From Rhodopseudomonas sp. P2A-2r (lineage in GTDB: Bacteria; Pseudomonadota; Alphaproteobacteria; Rhizobiales; Xanthobacteraceae): a DNA stretch of 64,000 bases. Below are positions 51,474 to 64,000 of this stretch, one piece after another (position 1 is the stretch's first letter; each line of letters starts with the position of its first letter). The notes under the pieces were generated by a model that saw only the letters and a program-made list of their open reading frames with translations, was not told the origin of the DNA and ran no database searches. The DNA is taken from NCBI RefSeq assembly GCF_026015985.1, contig NZ_CP110389.1, positions 2,078,001 to 2,142,000 of the forward strand, written 5' to 3'. The translations under genes were made by a program, and so were the position numbers.

Positions 51474-54400
51474 ATGGCGCGTCACCTGTTGATGTTGATG
51501 CCGGAACCGAATGCCATGACCCGCTCCGACGCTCACTCGAAATCGCCAATCCTCGGGCGGGCTCCTCGTCCCGCCTGGCTGTTCGCAGGCGTCAGCGCGG
51601 TCGCGTTGTTGATCGCCATGCCGGACGCCGGTGCCCGACCGCTCGCAGGGGGACCATCGCCATCGCCGTCGCAGGCCGCGATCGATGCGTCGCAGGCTGT
51701 GGCGGCCGGGGCCGCGCAAGCCGCGCGGAAGGCGCAGGACGCGTTGAGCCGCGCCACCGGTGCGATCCTGGTATTGCAGCAGATGCAGGCCGCGGCGCGC
51801 GATGCGGCAGCAGCGTCGCTCGCCAGCGCGCCGAGCGGGATTGTAAATGGCTTGCGAGCCGGCGGTTTGGACCGGGCGACTGGCGCCGATGCGGTCTGGA
51901 TCGGTGCCGGTGCGCCGACCGATGCGGTGCAGGGCGATCGCATCAAGGTTGATATCGTCCAGACGCAGAAGAATGCGGTGCTGACTTGGCGCACGTTTAA
52001 CATCGGTGAGAAGACCGACCTCAGCTACAACCAGCAGGGCAACCGCGATTGGGTGGCGCTGAACCGGGTGATCGACCCGGCGCTGGCGCCGAGCCGCATC
52101 CTCGGGACCATCAAGGCCGACGGCACGGTCCTGGTGATCAATCCGAACGGCATCATCTTCGGCGCAGGCAGCCAGATCAACGTCGGCAGCCTGATCGCCA
52201 GCACGCTCGATGTCGGACCGTCGGCGATCTACACCACTGTCAACGGCGCTCAAAAAGCGAAGGTGACGGACATCGCCTGGCGTAACCAGAACTTTCTTCA
52301 GAACGGGCTGCTGGGCTACGACGCCTCCACAGGCCCGAACAACTTTAACGGCGACTTCTCGACCTTCGCGCAATTCTCGGCGTTCAGCGTCCTCAACACC
52401 AAGCCCGGTATCAACTATCCGACGAGCGTCGTTCCGACCACCGGGACGATCAGCGTGGGGCAGGGTGCCTCGATCGTCGCCGCCCCAAACGGCGGTCTCG
52501 TTCTTCTCACCGCCCCGCAAATCAGCAATGCCGGTCGGATTGTCGCGCCTGCGGGACAGGTATTGCTGGCTGCGACCGGCTCCGCTCTGCTGCTGACGCC
52601 ATCGACCGGCGCGGCCGGAGACGCGGTGCCGCTGTATGGCGCCAGGCCCGACCCGAATGTTCGCGGCCTGGTGCCATTCGTGCAGGGCGGGACCAACGCT
52701 GCGGGCTATTTCGTCTGGAACCAGGCCGGCGGCCTGATCGAGACGGATCGGGGAAACATTACGCTCGTCAGTCCGAACCGGAACACTTATTTCCCGGTCG
52801 GCGGGGCCAGCTACAACGATGGAACCCTGTCCGCGACGACCAGCGTCTCGCGCAATGGTTCGATTGCCATCGACGGCAGCGACGTTCGCCTCGGGAGCGG
52901 GTCGCTTCTTTCGATCCTGCCCGACCGTGGGGAGAAACGATTCCGCAGGACCCGACATCGCTGTCTGCCTTCAAGCCCTCGGCGATCAAGGTCGGCGACA
53001 ATGCCAACAATATCGAAATGCAGTCGGGGGCCTTCCTGTTCGCGCCGGGCGCGAATGTGCAGTTCGGCGCAAGTGCGGTTCGCGGCTCAAGCAGCGAGCC
53101 GCTTAACCAGACCATCGTCATCAACGCCGGCGCCGAAATCAACGTTGCCGGTCTGACCGACGTGCAGGTGCCGATCAATCAGGTCCAGATCGTGATCGAT
53201 CCGGCCAAGAAGAACGAGTTGCGCGACAGCCCGCTGTATCGCGACGGCTTCCTCAATGGCGCCACCATCTATCTCGACCCGCGCCGATCCGGCGTACGTG
53301 CCGACGGCGTGGCCTGGATCGGCTCGCCGCTGATCGATGCCACGGCCTATTACCAGCTTGTCGGCCTCAGCGCCGACCGGCTGATGACCAAGGGCGGCAA
53401 TGTTGCCTTCGGTCCGTCGGCACCCGGAACGCCGGGGCAGCTGCAAACCTTCAACACACCCAACCTCTATCTCAGGGCCGGGTCGGTCATTAACGCCTCA
53501 GGCGGCTGGGCGAGCTTTGCGGCCGGCACCATCCGCACCACCAGGCTGCTCGATCAATTCGGACGGAGCGTCGATATAGGCGATGCCGATCCGAGCGTGG
53601 TCTATGTCGGGATCGCCAACGGCGGCTTTACCCGAAATCACGCGCATTGGGGCTTCAGCGAGACCTGGGCCGATACGCTGAGGCTGAACGGCCAGTTCAT
53701 TCCAGCCTTTACCGAAGGCCGCGATGCCGGAGTCCTGACGGCAACCGCAGCGGCACTCATCATCGACTCCGCGATTTCCACTCAGGTCTATGCGGGGAAG
53801 CGCCAGCTTGCCGATTCGAAGACCGGCTCCGGTACGTCGAGCGTGGCGGGCGATCTGCGCGCCGTGCAATCGTCCAACGGTCAATTGCCCGCGGGCGGCG
53901 CGCTGATCGTCAACGGCATCTCCGATGCAACGATTACCCACGCTGCACCCGCCGTGCCGGATAGCGCCTTCGACGGGTGGACGCGCGGCACGATCGACGG
54001 CAACACTGGAACATACGTCGCGCCGACGCCGGTCACCGGGCCGGTGATTCCTGCCAGCCGGGCCAGTTCGATAGTCCTGACCGACGGTCAGCTGTCGAAT
54101 TCCGGTCTCAGCCAGGTCTCACTGTCCACCCTTGGAAAAATCACGGTCGAGTCCGGTACCAGCGTCACGCTTAATGCCGGTGGCTTGTTCCAGTTGGCCG
54201 CAGGACGTCGCATTTCAGTGAACGGCGATGTCACGGTACCTTCAGGACGGATTTCGCTGGAGACCGCCTATATTCTCGGAAGCGGAACGCTGCTCGGTCC
54301 GAACGCCGGCAAGCTTGCTGCGGTAGGCGATTTTGACATTTCCATTGCCGGCGATCTGTCGGTCGCCGGCCAATGGGTCAATGAATACACCGCGCCGCTC

Positions 54401-57400
54401 GATTACATCCAGAACAAGGCCTGGCTCAACGGCGGAGCGATCTCGATCAAGACGGCGGCCAATATTCTGCAGAAGCTCGACGACAGAGGGCTCGCCTTCG
54501 CAGTCACCAACCTGCCCGTCGACACCGCGGCTTACTCCGACATTGATATCGCCAAGGTGCGGGATATCTCCGGCAGCATTCTGGTCGGCGCCGGGTCCAC
54601 CCTCAACCTGTCGGGCGGGGGACGGGTTGATCGCAAGGGGAATGTTGATCTCGCGGCAAGGGGCGGCAACCTGTCGCTGTCGATGGATGTCAGCTACTAT
54701 CAGACGGATCCTGACAACCATTTCCCGGGCTTCCAGGTCGACGCGTTCATCGGCCCCAATCAATTCGAAGGAACCTCGATCAACCCGGATCGCATCAATG
54801 CGCATCTGGTACTCGACCCCACGGCCATTCTTGCCCACGGACTCGGCGGCGGCGGCACCTTCACGCTGGTTACACCTGAATTTGCATTGGGAACCCAGCC
54901 GGCTTCGGTGGGGGCGGTGCTGCCGTTCGATTTCTTTTCAACCGCTGGCTTTGCCAAATACAACATCACCTCGACCAAGACGGAGCTGACACCCAATACC
55001 TTCAATAATGGAATCGTCGGCAACAACGCGCTGCTGGCGGTGCAGACGATCACCATCGGCGCGGGCCAGACGCTCGCGCTGCAGCAGTCGATGCTGCCGA
55101 ACATGTTCAGCGCCGACCAGAGCCAGGCGTTACTCGCCATGGACAGCGGCGGCGACGTCAACAGCTTGCTGACGGCATCGGTGGCCGTCAGTCCGTGGGA
55201 TCAGCGCGCGGTCAGCCTGGTGCTGGGCGGGGCGCTGGAGCTTCGGGTCGCGCAAGGCGGTAGCGTCACCGGTGCGGCCGGCAGTTCGCTGACGGTCGGC
55301 GCCCTGTTGAACGAGGGCTCGATCCGGATCGCCGGCGGCTCGATCACCCAGCAAATGGTGCTGCCGCGGATCTACGCGTTGGCCGCAACGTCCTCCACCA
55401 GCGGATCGTTCGGCATCCACGCCCTGTCCGACATTTTCACGATCCGGCCTGACGGAAAAATCTATCTCAACGATGCCAGCCAGTTGAGTGGGATCACCAA
55501 CCTCACTTTGGCCGCCAATCGCCCCATCTACAAAGTTGGGGTTCTCGACCAGGGCCAGGGCATGGTGCTTGCCACGGGCAGCGTCACCGATCTGTCCGGT
55601 TCGGTGATCCTCAATCAGCGCGCCGTCGATCGTTTCGGCCACGCGTTTGCGGCCGGCGCCGTGGTCGGCGGCGGCTCGCTGGCGGTCATGCCGACGGTGA
55701 CGACCGATAGTACCTCGATCACCTCGCCAATCCGTGTTGGCGGCGCTCTCATTGCGCGTCCCGGCGCACTGCTGGATCTGTCCGGCGCCGCCGGCGCCTT
55801 CGATGTTCTGACCGCGAGTGCCGCCTTCCAGCGCGCCAGCTATGTCAGCACACCGGTCTGGAGCGATGCCGGTACCCTGTCTGCCGGAGCAGGGGGACGC
55901 TGACCGGGGCGATCATCCGGGCCCAGGGCGGCAGCGCCGCCGCGCAGGGTGGAACGCTGCAATTTTCCACCCCGATCTTCACCCAGCACGATCCTTCCAC
56001 GCCCATGGCGAACGTCATCTCGGCCGACATGATCGCGCAGGCCGGGTTCGATACCTTCGTTGCGATGGGCAACATCACGTCGCGCGGCGACGCACGCGTG
56101 GTGCTCGACCGTGCGTTTTTCCTGCTGCCCAAGCCTCTCAGCGGGCTCGAGTCCCGCAAGGCCGCGAGCTTCACGCCGGTGATTTCCACGGACGGCGCGC
56201 TGGCGATCGAAGCGCCCTATATAGCGCTGCAGAACCAGGTCGATCAGGCCGCGCTGGTCACCACCGGAACGGCGGCCGGCGGCAGCGTCACCTTCCGCGC
56301 CAGCCAGATCGACATCGCCGGCACCGTGCTGTTCGATAAATCGGTCACTAATGCGAGCTTCAATGCGAGCGGCGATATCCGCCTGACCGGTGTGGTGCCG
56401 TGGCAAGTGACCTATTCGGGCGTCACCGCCAGCACGCCGTCGCTCAGAGGAATGATCGCGATCAATGGCGATCTGGCGCTGGTCGCCGGGCAGATCTACC
56501 CAACCACCGGCACCAGCTTCGCCATCACCTCGGCGGCGGCCAACGGCACCATCGCCATCGGCCGCAGTGGCACGGACACACCCGCGGCACCCTATTCGGC
56601 GGGCGGCAATCTGCTGATCCAGGCGGCGAATATCATCCAGGGCGGCGTCGTCCGGGTGCCGTTCGGCACCCTGACGCTTGGCAGCAATGCAGTCGCCACC
56701 GCGACCACTACCGACTTCACCACCACCTATGCGCCGGCAACAAAAAGCGTCGTCCTCGCCGCCGGCAGCGTCACCTCGGTCTCCGCCAACGGTCTGTCGA
56801 TTCCCTACGGCACCACTACCGATACGATGGAGTGGTACTTCGCGCCGACCGTGAAGGATGCGCTGACCGCGCCGCCCACCAAGGTGCTTAGCCTGAACGC
56901 CGGCAGCATTACCCTGGGAGCCGGCGCCACCATCGATCTCACCGGCGGCGGCGACGTCTATGCCTATGAATTCGTTCCCGGCACCGGCGGCTCGCGCGAT
57001 GTTCTCAGCCAGTTCAACTCCGATCAGTACAGCGCCAACAAGATCAACGGCGTGGGCTATCAATATCCCGACGGCCGGCAGGTCTATGCCATCGTGCCGG
57101 GCGTCTCGAATGCGCCGGTCGCAGCCTACGATCCGATCTATTCGGCCAATTACGCCAGCCTGACGGCTGCTTCCGAAGTTGGGAAGCGGGTCTATCTGTC
57201 CGGCGGCAACGGAGTAGCCGCGGGCTGGTACACATTGTTGCCGGCGCAATATGCCATGCTGCCGGGCGGCATGCGGGTGGTCGAGCAGACCGGCGCGAAG
57301 AACGTCATGGCGGGTCTCTCGGTGGCCCAGGCCGACGGCTCGCTGCTGACCTCCGGCTACTATGGCGACGCCCTCTCGGGCGGGTCGCAATCCCAGCTCC

Positions 57401-60400
57401 GGCTGTTCAGCGTCCAGTCGCAGGACACGATCAGGTCCTATTCCAAAATCGTGCTGACCTCCGGCAACAATTTTGCGATCGCCAAGGCGACGAGCAACGG
57501 CACCGTCGTCCCGCGCACCGGCCTCGACGCCGGCCGGCTCGTGCTCAATCCAATCACGGCCTTGAGCATCGATGCGACCGTGATGGCTGCTGCGGCGCCC
57601 GGCGGGCGCGGCGCGCAGGTCGATATCAGCGGCAGCAACATCGATATCGTGTCGTCGCTCGCCGGTGCGCCGAACGACGGCGCCATCCACCTCACCGCCG
57701 CCGGCCTGAACAGGCTCAATGCCGAAAGCCTGCTGATCGGCGGCATCCGTACCGACAATGCCGACGGCACCACCAGCCTTGCGCTCACCGCCCGCACCAT
57801 CCTGGTCGCGAACGATGCGGCCAATCCTCTGGTGGGACCGGAAATCCTGTTCGCGGTCGATGACGGCCCGAGCGGCAGTATCGCATCGAGCCTCACTCTG
57901 AATGATGGCGCCACGATCGTCGCCACCGGCGCGTTGAGCGACCAGCGCGCCGGCGCTTATGTCATCGACGGCACCCTTACTGCGACGCAGGATAGCGGCG
58001 GCTCGAACATGTTCGTGAACCCAAAGCAGATCGCGATCGGTGCATTGGTTCGGGTCGCGAATGGTCCGCAGCGCGTGGTGCAGCGGCTGCGCACGCCGGT
58101 ATCCGCCACCAATCCCGGCAGCCCGGCAGGGCTCGCCGCCAATCTCAATGTCGGCAACGCGACCCTGCAGGGCAATGCGATCGGCCTCGACACCTCGCAC
58201 AATGCCTCGATCGCCAGCGGCGCGCAGTTGCGCGGCCAGGACATTGCCTTCGGCGCCGGCGCGCTGGCCTTTACTTCCGGCAGCGTCACCGCCGGCACGC
58301 TGGCGATCACCCCGCAATTGCTGGCGGTGCTGTCGCAGGGCAGTTCGCTGACGCTGCGCTCGCAGGGTTCGATCGGCTTCGACGACGGCAGCTATTCGTT
58401 CGGCGCCATGACCTTCGACGCAGCGACGCTGGAGTCGCGGCAGGGCGGCGCTGTTGCGATCAATGCCACGCGCCTGCAATTGGCCAATTCCGGCGCTCCG
58501 GGCGCTCCGGGCGCACCGGTCGCCGGCACCGGCGCGCTCTCGATCGCCGCGACCGAAATCTGGATCGGCAGCGGCACGCTCGCTACAGCCAATTTCGCGA
58601 GCGTCAGCCTTGCCGCGGCGAACGGCATGTTCTCGACCGCCAGCAATGGCGTGATCGATGTGGGTTCAGCTAACCTGGCCCTGATCGCGCCCTATATCGG
58701 CGACCGCGCCGTGGCCGGCACGACCGCGAAGTCGGCGACCGCGATGACGCTGCGAACGACCGGCGCGGTGAACGTCAGCAATGCCGGCACAACCGCCATC
58801 GACGTCGCCAACCTTCCGGGCATTCCCGGTTCATCGCTGACCATCGCAGGCAATGGAATCTCGATCGCCGGAACGCGTCTGCGTGCCACCGCCGGTTCGC
58901 TCACCGTGGCGGCGAGCGGCAACCTCGTGCTGTCGAACGGCGCGGTGCTGGAAGCGCCGGGCTACAGCAAAACCTTCGGCGACGCCGCCGATCCGCAGAC
59001 CGTGGCAGCCCCCGGCGGCACGTTGGCGCTCACCGCGCTCGGCAGCACAGGCATTACGCTCGGCGATGCGCTTCTGTCGGTCGGCGGCGGTAGCGGCAAT
59101 GGCGGCAATCTCAAGCTCGCGACCCCGAATGGTGCGGTCGACTGGGGCACGGCGGTCCTTAACGGCAAGGGTGGTGTGGGCGGGCTGGGCGGCAGATTCT
59201 CGCTCGACAGCAATGGCGGCATCGATCTCGTCGCCATGAACGACCGCGTCGTCGCCAACGGCTTCACTGGCGGCTTCGACGTGCGCACCCGCACCGGCGA
59301 CATCAAGCTCACCGCTGGGCAGGTTCTCAAATCGGGCTCGGTCAAGCTGACCGCCGACGGCGGCTTAGTCAAAATCGCCGGCACCATCGACACGTCAGGC
59401 GTCAATGGCGGCGACATTGAACTCTACGGTGTCAACGGCGTCACACTGGAACGCACCGCGCGACTCGATACCCATGCCAGCGGCTATGCCGCCGACGATA
59501 CCCGGCAGGCCAAGGCCGGCAACATCACCCTCGGCACCGACTTCCTGACCGGGCACGGCGTCATTCAGGCAGACGGCAGCGTCAAGGGCACCGTTGCCGA
59601 CAGCGGCAGCATCCAGATCGATGCGGGCGCGGCGGTCGACGCCTCGGCCAGCCGCCCTGGCAACCGCCTTGTGCGTATCATGCGCAACGGCACCGTGAAC
59701 TATCAGTATGTCCAGGGCGACCAGGGCGGCATCGTCAGTTTCCGCGCGCCGGTGGTCACCGACGGAAATGGCAAGAACACGGTGAACGTCAGCGTCGCCT
59801 CGGCCGGCAGCATCAAGGGCGCACGCGCCATCGATCTCGAAGGTTTCAAGCGCTGGGATCTTGCGGCTGTCGCCGCCAGCGGTCTCTACAGCGGAGTCAC
59901 CCGCGCCGCCGCGACCAACGCGATCACGCTCGATCTGACGGCCGGCCTCGACACCGCCAATGCCGACGGCACGCTCGCCACCGTCGCCGGACTCAACTTC
60001 CTCGGCGACAACGGCGCCGGCACCGTGGTCGAATTCGTCCGGGGTTTTGACGTCTCGGCGGCCTATGGAAATCTTGGCGGGCTCGACGCGCAGGCCAATT
60101 TCAATGCGCGGCCCGGCGTCGAGTTGAAACACGACGGCAACATCACTCTGGCCTCGAACTGGAATCTCGGCGCCGGCACGGTCAATGTGACGGCCGCCAA
60201 GGCCGCGGGCGCGATGGCGACCGATTCGTTCAGCGGGCAGGATTATGTCGTCGCCGGCCGCGAGGCCGACCTGCTGGCAAACTACACCACCATGACCTAT
60301 CGCGTCGGCGGCAAAGCGACCGGCGCAGCACCCTGATCTCGCTACGCGCCGGCGGCGATCTGCATCTTCAGGGCAGCCTCACTGATGGCTTCTTCCAGTT

Positions 60401-63400
60401 CCGCGATCAATATGACGCGACGTATCAATCCTATCTGTACGCCAAGCGCGGAACTGGCTCAGGCACAGTCCTGAACCTTGACGCCTGGCAGTTGAAGAAC
60501 GGCGGAAGCTATGTGAGCTGGCAAACCTATCTGAACGATCCGATTGGTAACTTCGATCCGAATGGCGCCGGCACAGGAAATATCTTCGATACGCATTGGT
60601 ATGATGGGATCCAGTATATCGATCAGCTTACTCAAAGTGTAACCAGTGGCGCGCTGCTGCCGAAGCCGATCATGCCTTTCAGCGTGGTCGGGAATTCGCC
60701 GGCGGCCCAGGGCGCCGGGGCTGGCGGCGCAGGCGATCCGCTCGCCAGCGCCGTGGTCATGCCGTTGCTGCCGAATGGCAAAATCGTTGCGTCATCCGAC
60801 TATCGGCTGACGGCGGGAGCCGCGATGTCTAGCGCCGATCCGCTGCGCATCGCCGCGGCCTCGGCTGGCAATCTCATCGTCGATGGCCCCAAACCTTCAA
60901 CGATGAGCGTTTCGGCGGTCGTCGTTGGTGGTGGCAGCAGTTTCTCGGTCAAGATGATCGATGCGCTCAACTTTAGCGGATCGTTCGGGTCTGTGTTCAA
61001 GACTGGCTCGACCAGTTTCTTAACCTATTTGCAGACTCTGATCCCCGGCCTTTCGGCCGATGCCGCGATCACTCTGCAATACGCATCGACAGTGCCGACT
61101 GACTTCGCCACCTTCATCAACCAGACTCTCGCCGCAGATCCGAATGCGCACGTGAAGGTCTGGACCGGTACCGACCCAAACTACAGTGACCATCAGGTCA
61201 CGATCTCCGTTGCCCTGTTCTCGCAGTTTCTGCAACAATTTCCTGGCGGTATCCCGGGCGGCGGCGGCTCCATCACCATCCCGCTGCTTCCCCAGACCGT
61301 GGTGCGGACCGGCACCGGCAGCATCCGCATGGCCGCTGCCGGCAATGTCGACCTGACCGGCGGCAGCACCATTCAATACATTAAGCCCGACGGCAGCGCC
61401 GACACCACGCCCGATATCAGCAAAGGGCAGTTGGGCGGCGCGGTGGTCTATACGGCCGGCCATCCCGTCGCTTCGATCTCCGAGGTGCTGCCCGACCCGG
61501 CGACGGGTGCCGCGGTGCAGATCACCGCTTTGGCATCGGCGACCTCGATCTTCAGCGCGCCGCCGGTGTTCACCTATGGTCTGACGGCCGCCGACGGGAG
61601 AAGGGACATCGCCAGCGTGGTGATCGCCGACACGATGCAACTCGTTGGCGGCGGCGATATCGGCGTGACTGCCCAGGGCGACGTGCTCGGCCGCCGCGAC
61701 CTGTCGTTCAGCATCCTTGCTAACAATCGGAACGCCAGCTGGCCGCTATCGCCGTGGATCGGGAAGGTGACCTTCCTGAACGGATCGCTGCCTGCTCTCG
61801 CTTACGATCAGCCTTGGCGGATCGGCAGCGTGACGCAGGACGCCACGACGGCGTCCATCAATCCGCAACTGTTCCGCGCCGGCATCGGCGCGCTGGGTGG
61901 CGGCAATATCCGCATTGATGCGGGCGGCAAGGCGTCGGACATCCTCGCGGTTGCCGATACGTCGCTCGTCACCGGCGTGGCGACGCCGGCGAACGGCAGC
62001 GCCACCAAAGTGTTGCTCACCATGGGCGGCGGCAACGTCGCGATCCGTGCCGGGTCCGACATTCTGGGGGCGCGGATCGATGCGCCGAGCGGCGCGGTAC
62101 GGCTTTCGGCAGGCGGGACCATCGGCGACCTTCCCGTTGTGACCGGACAGAACACGGTCGCCTATTCGGATCCATCCAACCATTGGCATTGGCCAGTTGT
62201 CCCGATCGTGCTGAACAGCGAAACCCACTTCCGGATCGATGACGCCACTGTCGATCTGGCGGCGGGCGGCCGCATCAGCGTCATGGGCATCGGCCAGCTC
62301 GACGGCTTCTATTCGGATCGCAGTGCGTTGAACATGGTGGCCAACGGAGCCATCACCGTCACCAACACCGGCATGGTGGCGCCTGCTCTGACAGGTTACC
62401 GCACCGGCGCCTATGCGATCTATCCCGGTACGCTGACGCTGGCCTCGCTGCTGGGCGATGTGAATCTGCGCACGCTCGCGACACCTGTAGGCTTTGTTGG
62501 CGACGCGAACAAAGCACTGCCGGAATACAATTACGATGCGCCGAGCGCGATCCTACTGACACCGAGCACGGTCGGACAACTCGGCGTCTTCGCCGGCGGC
62601 AACATCGCGCCGACGCAGATCGCCATGCTCGACAGCGACCCCTATTATCTGCCGGGGCTTTTCACCCTCGGCGCGAATATCGTGACCGTTGTGCCCACCA
62701 CACGTCTAGCCAATATCTACTACCAGTTCGATTTTCCGCAGGTGATTGCCAGCAAGAGCGAGGCGCAGCTCGAACGGCTGCATAACGCCGCGACGACCCA
62801 CGCCGGCGACGCCACGCCGGTCACCATCTACGCGGACGGCGATATCGGCACGGCGGTCAAGGGCGTGACGCTGTCGGTGCCCAAGCAGGCGCGGATCGAA
62901 GCCGGGCGCGACATTGTCAACATGGTGTTCTTCGGCCAGAATCTCAGCCCGACCGATGTGACGCGCATCGTCGCCGGCCGCGACCTGATCGCCACCACGA
63001 CGCTCGCCGCAGCGAAAACCTTCACCCGCGCCGCCAACGGCGATGTCTCTTTCGTGACGGGGCCGGCCAAGCCCGCGGTGCAGGGCAACACCTTCATCCT
63101 CGGCGGGCCGGGCGACCTGATGGTCGAGGCCGGACGCAACATGGGACCGTTCCTGAACTCCGCCGAGATCAAGGACTGGAACTTCTCGGGGACTGGAAAC
63201 GGCGATTTTCCGAGAGCCCTGGGATCGACGCTACGCTTCGGCGAGGGGATCATCACGGTGGGCAACGACTGGAATCCCTATCTGCCGGCGGCGGGCGCCA
63301 ACATCACCGTGCAATTCGGCACCGCCAAGGGCGCGAATTATGACGGGTTGCGTGACGCCTATGTGGCGCCGGGCACCGCGGCGAATGCGCTCGGCGACTA

Positions 63401-64000
63401 CGGTAAGAAGCTCGTCGACTGGATGAAGAGCCATGCCGCGGATGTGTTGAAGGTCAAGTTCGGCACCGGCGACGTGACCGAACAGCAGGCCTATCAGGCC
63501 TTCCTGACCCTCCCGGAACTGCGCCAGCGGCTGTTCCTGATCAACGAGGTCTATTTCGACGAGCTGCGGGCGCCGTCGATCAAGGGCGGGCCGTCGTACC
63601 TGAAATATTCACGCGGTTACGCCGCGGTGAATACGCTGTTCCCGGCCTCGCTCGGCTATACCGCCAACGGCCTGGAAGGCGGCGCGAATGACGGCGCCAT
63701 CGTCCATACCGGCGATCTCGATCTGCGGCTGGCCGCCATCGAGACCATCAATGGCGGCAATATCAACATCCTCGGCCCCGGCGGGCGCGTGCTGGCCGGC
63801 TCGGTCGTCAGCACCGCGCAGCAGGCGGCGCGGCGCAACTATGCGGCCTACGGCCTGCAGAGCCCGCAATATCATTCCACCGGCACCAACACCGCAGCGA
63901 ACATATCGTCCATCGAGGCGATCCCGCCAGGCTATGAAGGTGTTCTGACCCAGCGCGGTGGATCCATCAACACGTTCACCGACGGCGACTTCCTGCTCAA
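51474..64000 (+). CDS. giant filamentous-haemagglutinin-type TpsA exoprotein, 3' partial, three frameshifts
   Basis: More than 4,170 residues are encoded before the window ends. A signal sequence (PAWLFAGVSAVALLIAMPDAGARP) is followed by an unusual Ala-rich helix (~residues 60-125) and the TPS domain: AVLTWRTFNIGEKTDLSYNQ, NRDWVALNRVIDPALAPSRI and VINPNGIIFGAGSQINVGSL. This domain is recognised by a FhaC/ShlB-type TpsB porin for two-partner secretion. The rest is beta-helix with recurring GGNI/AGRDI turns; near 63400-63800 LRQRLFLINEVYFDELRAPS, then YLKYSRGYAAVNTLFP, resemble the DUF3739 type. Single-base losses at 52935-52937 (A run), 55892-55896 (G5) and about 60326-60332 split it into four frames that otherwise join smoothly. 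A TpsB gene is not in the window. Likely role: adhesion or cell contact, controlled by the upstream sigma/FecR/STN set. Confidence 0.83.

Noticed and set aside
55840..58479. 879-codon open frame on the minus strand opposite the haemagglutinin gene
   Set aside because: Its low-complexity Arg/Ala/Gly composition mirrors the repeated Gly/Ala/Thr codons of the real gene; no ribosome site or family motif.
51474..64000. CRISPR array or tandem DNA repeats in the GC-rich repetitive-looking right end
   Set aside because: The recurring GGC-rich words come from beta-helix codons (Gly, Ala, Ser, Thr). There are no equal-length direct repeats with regular spacers.

Overview
The window looks like the chromosome of a high-GC alphaproteobacterium of the Bradyrhizobium/Rhodopseudomonas type. 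This rests on the gene families, the aromatic acid CoA-thioester catabolism, the many GC-rich palindromic intergenic repeats and the small proteins typical of that group. It is an inference from content; there is no rRNA or marker gene here.

Positions 1-29,900 hold an aromatic-acid catabolic locus. Its core is a fused flavin monooxygenase/Old Yellow Enzyme resembling 2-aminobenzoyl-CoA monooxygenase/reductase (16631-18982) and a 2-aminobenzoate-CoA ligase-like gene (27759-29408). Around them lie beta-oxidation-type genes (two acyl-CoA dehydrogenases, enoyl-CoA hydratase, SDR, 3-hydroxyacyl-CoA dehydrogenase), a second CoA ligase, two FAD monooxygenases, two paralogous cupins, a RidA-type deaminase, two alpha/beta hydrolases and a branched-chain-type ABC transporter. 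A MarR regulator (26293-26799) sits inside the locus, and a similar AT-rich box (best form TTTTAGGTTTAAAA or CTTTAAGGTTAAAG) precedes most transcription units, suggesting one regulon. At the left edge are a flavin reductase-MarR fusion and, divergent from it, a NicX-like ring-cleaving dioxygenase.

Positions 29,900-34,450 hold small housekeeping or hypothetical genes: DUF805, a BrnT/BrnA toxin-antitoxin pair with an 18-bp perfect palindrome upstream, DUF3606, several short overlapping ORFs and two copies of a 67-bp repeat.

At 34,458-34,502 there is the 3' half of a tRNA-Val (anticodon loop onwards), followed at once by a truncated tyrosine integrase and a broken excisionase-like gene. This is the left end of an integrated element. 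Its cargo is a ten-gene operon on the minus strand (47602 to 36749): PxpA-like protein, TorT-like binding protein, sugar-type ABC ATPase and permease, aldehyde dehydrogenase, class III aminotransferase, and four genes (AHS1, AHS2, biotin carrier, biotin carboxylase) that together make a split urea-carboxylase-like enzyme. A divergent GntR regulator and two near-identical palindromic operators control it. I infer ATP/biotin-dependent opening of a lactam or amide, then transamination and semialdehyde oxidation. This is the best candidate for a little-described system.

Positions 48,990-64,000 hold a cell-surface-signalling-like set (STN/TonB-like protein, ECF sigma factor, FecR-like anti-sigma) followed by a giant filamentous-haemagglutinin-type TpsA protein that runs off the right edge.

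At least twelve otherwise well-conserved genes or gene parts are broken by single-base length changes, mostly in short homopolymers. Sequencing or assembly error is the simplest explanation; several genes are therefore annotated across such a shift and marked.
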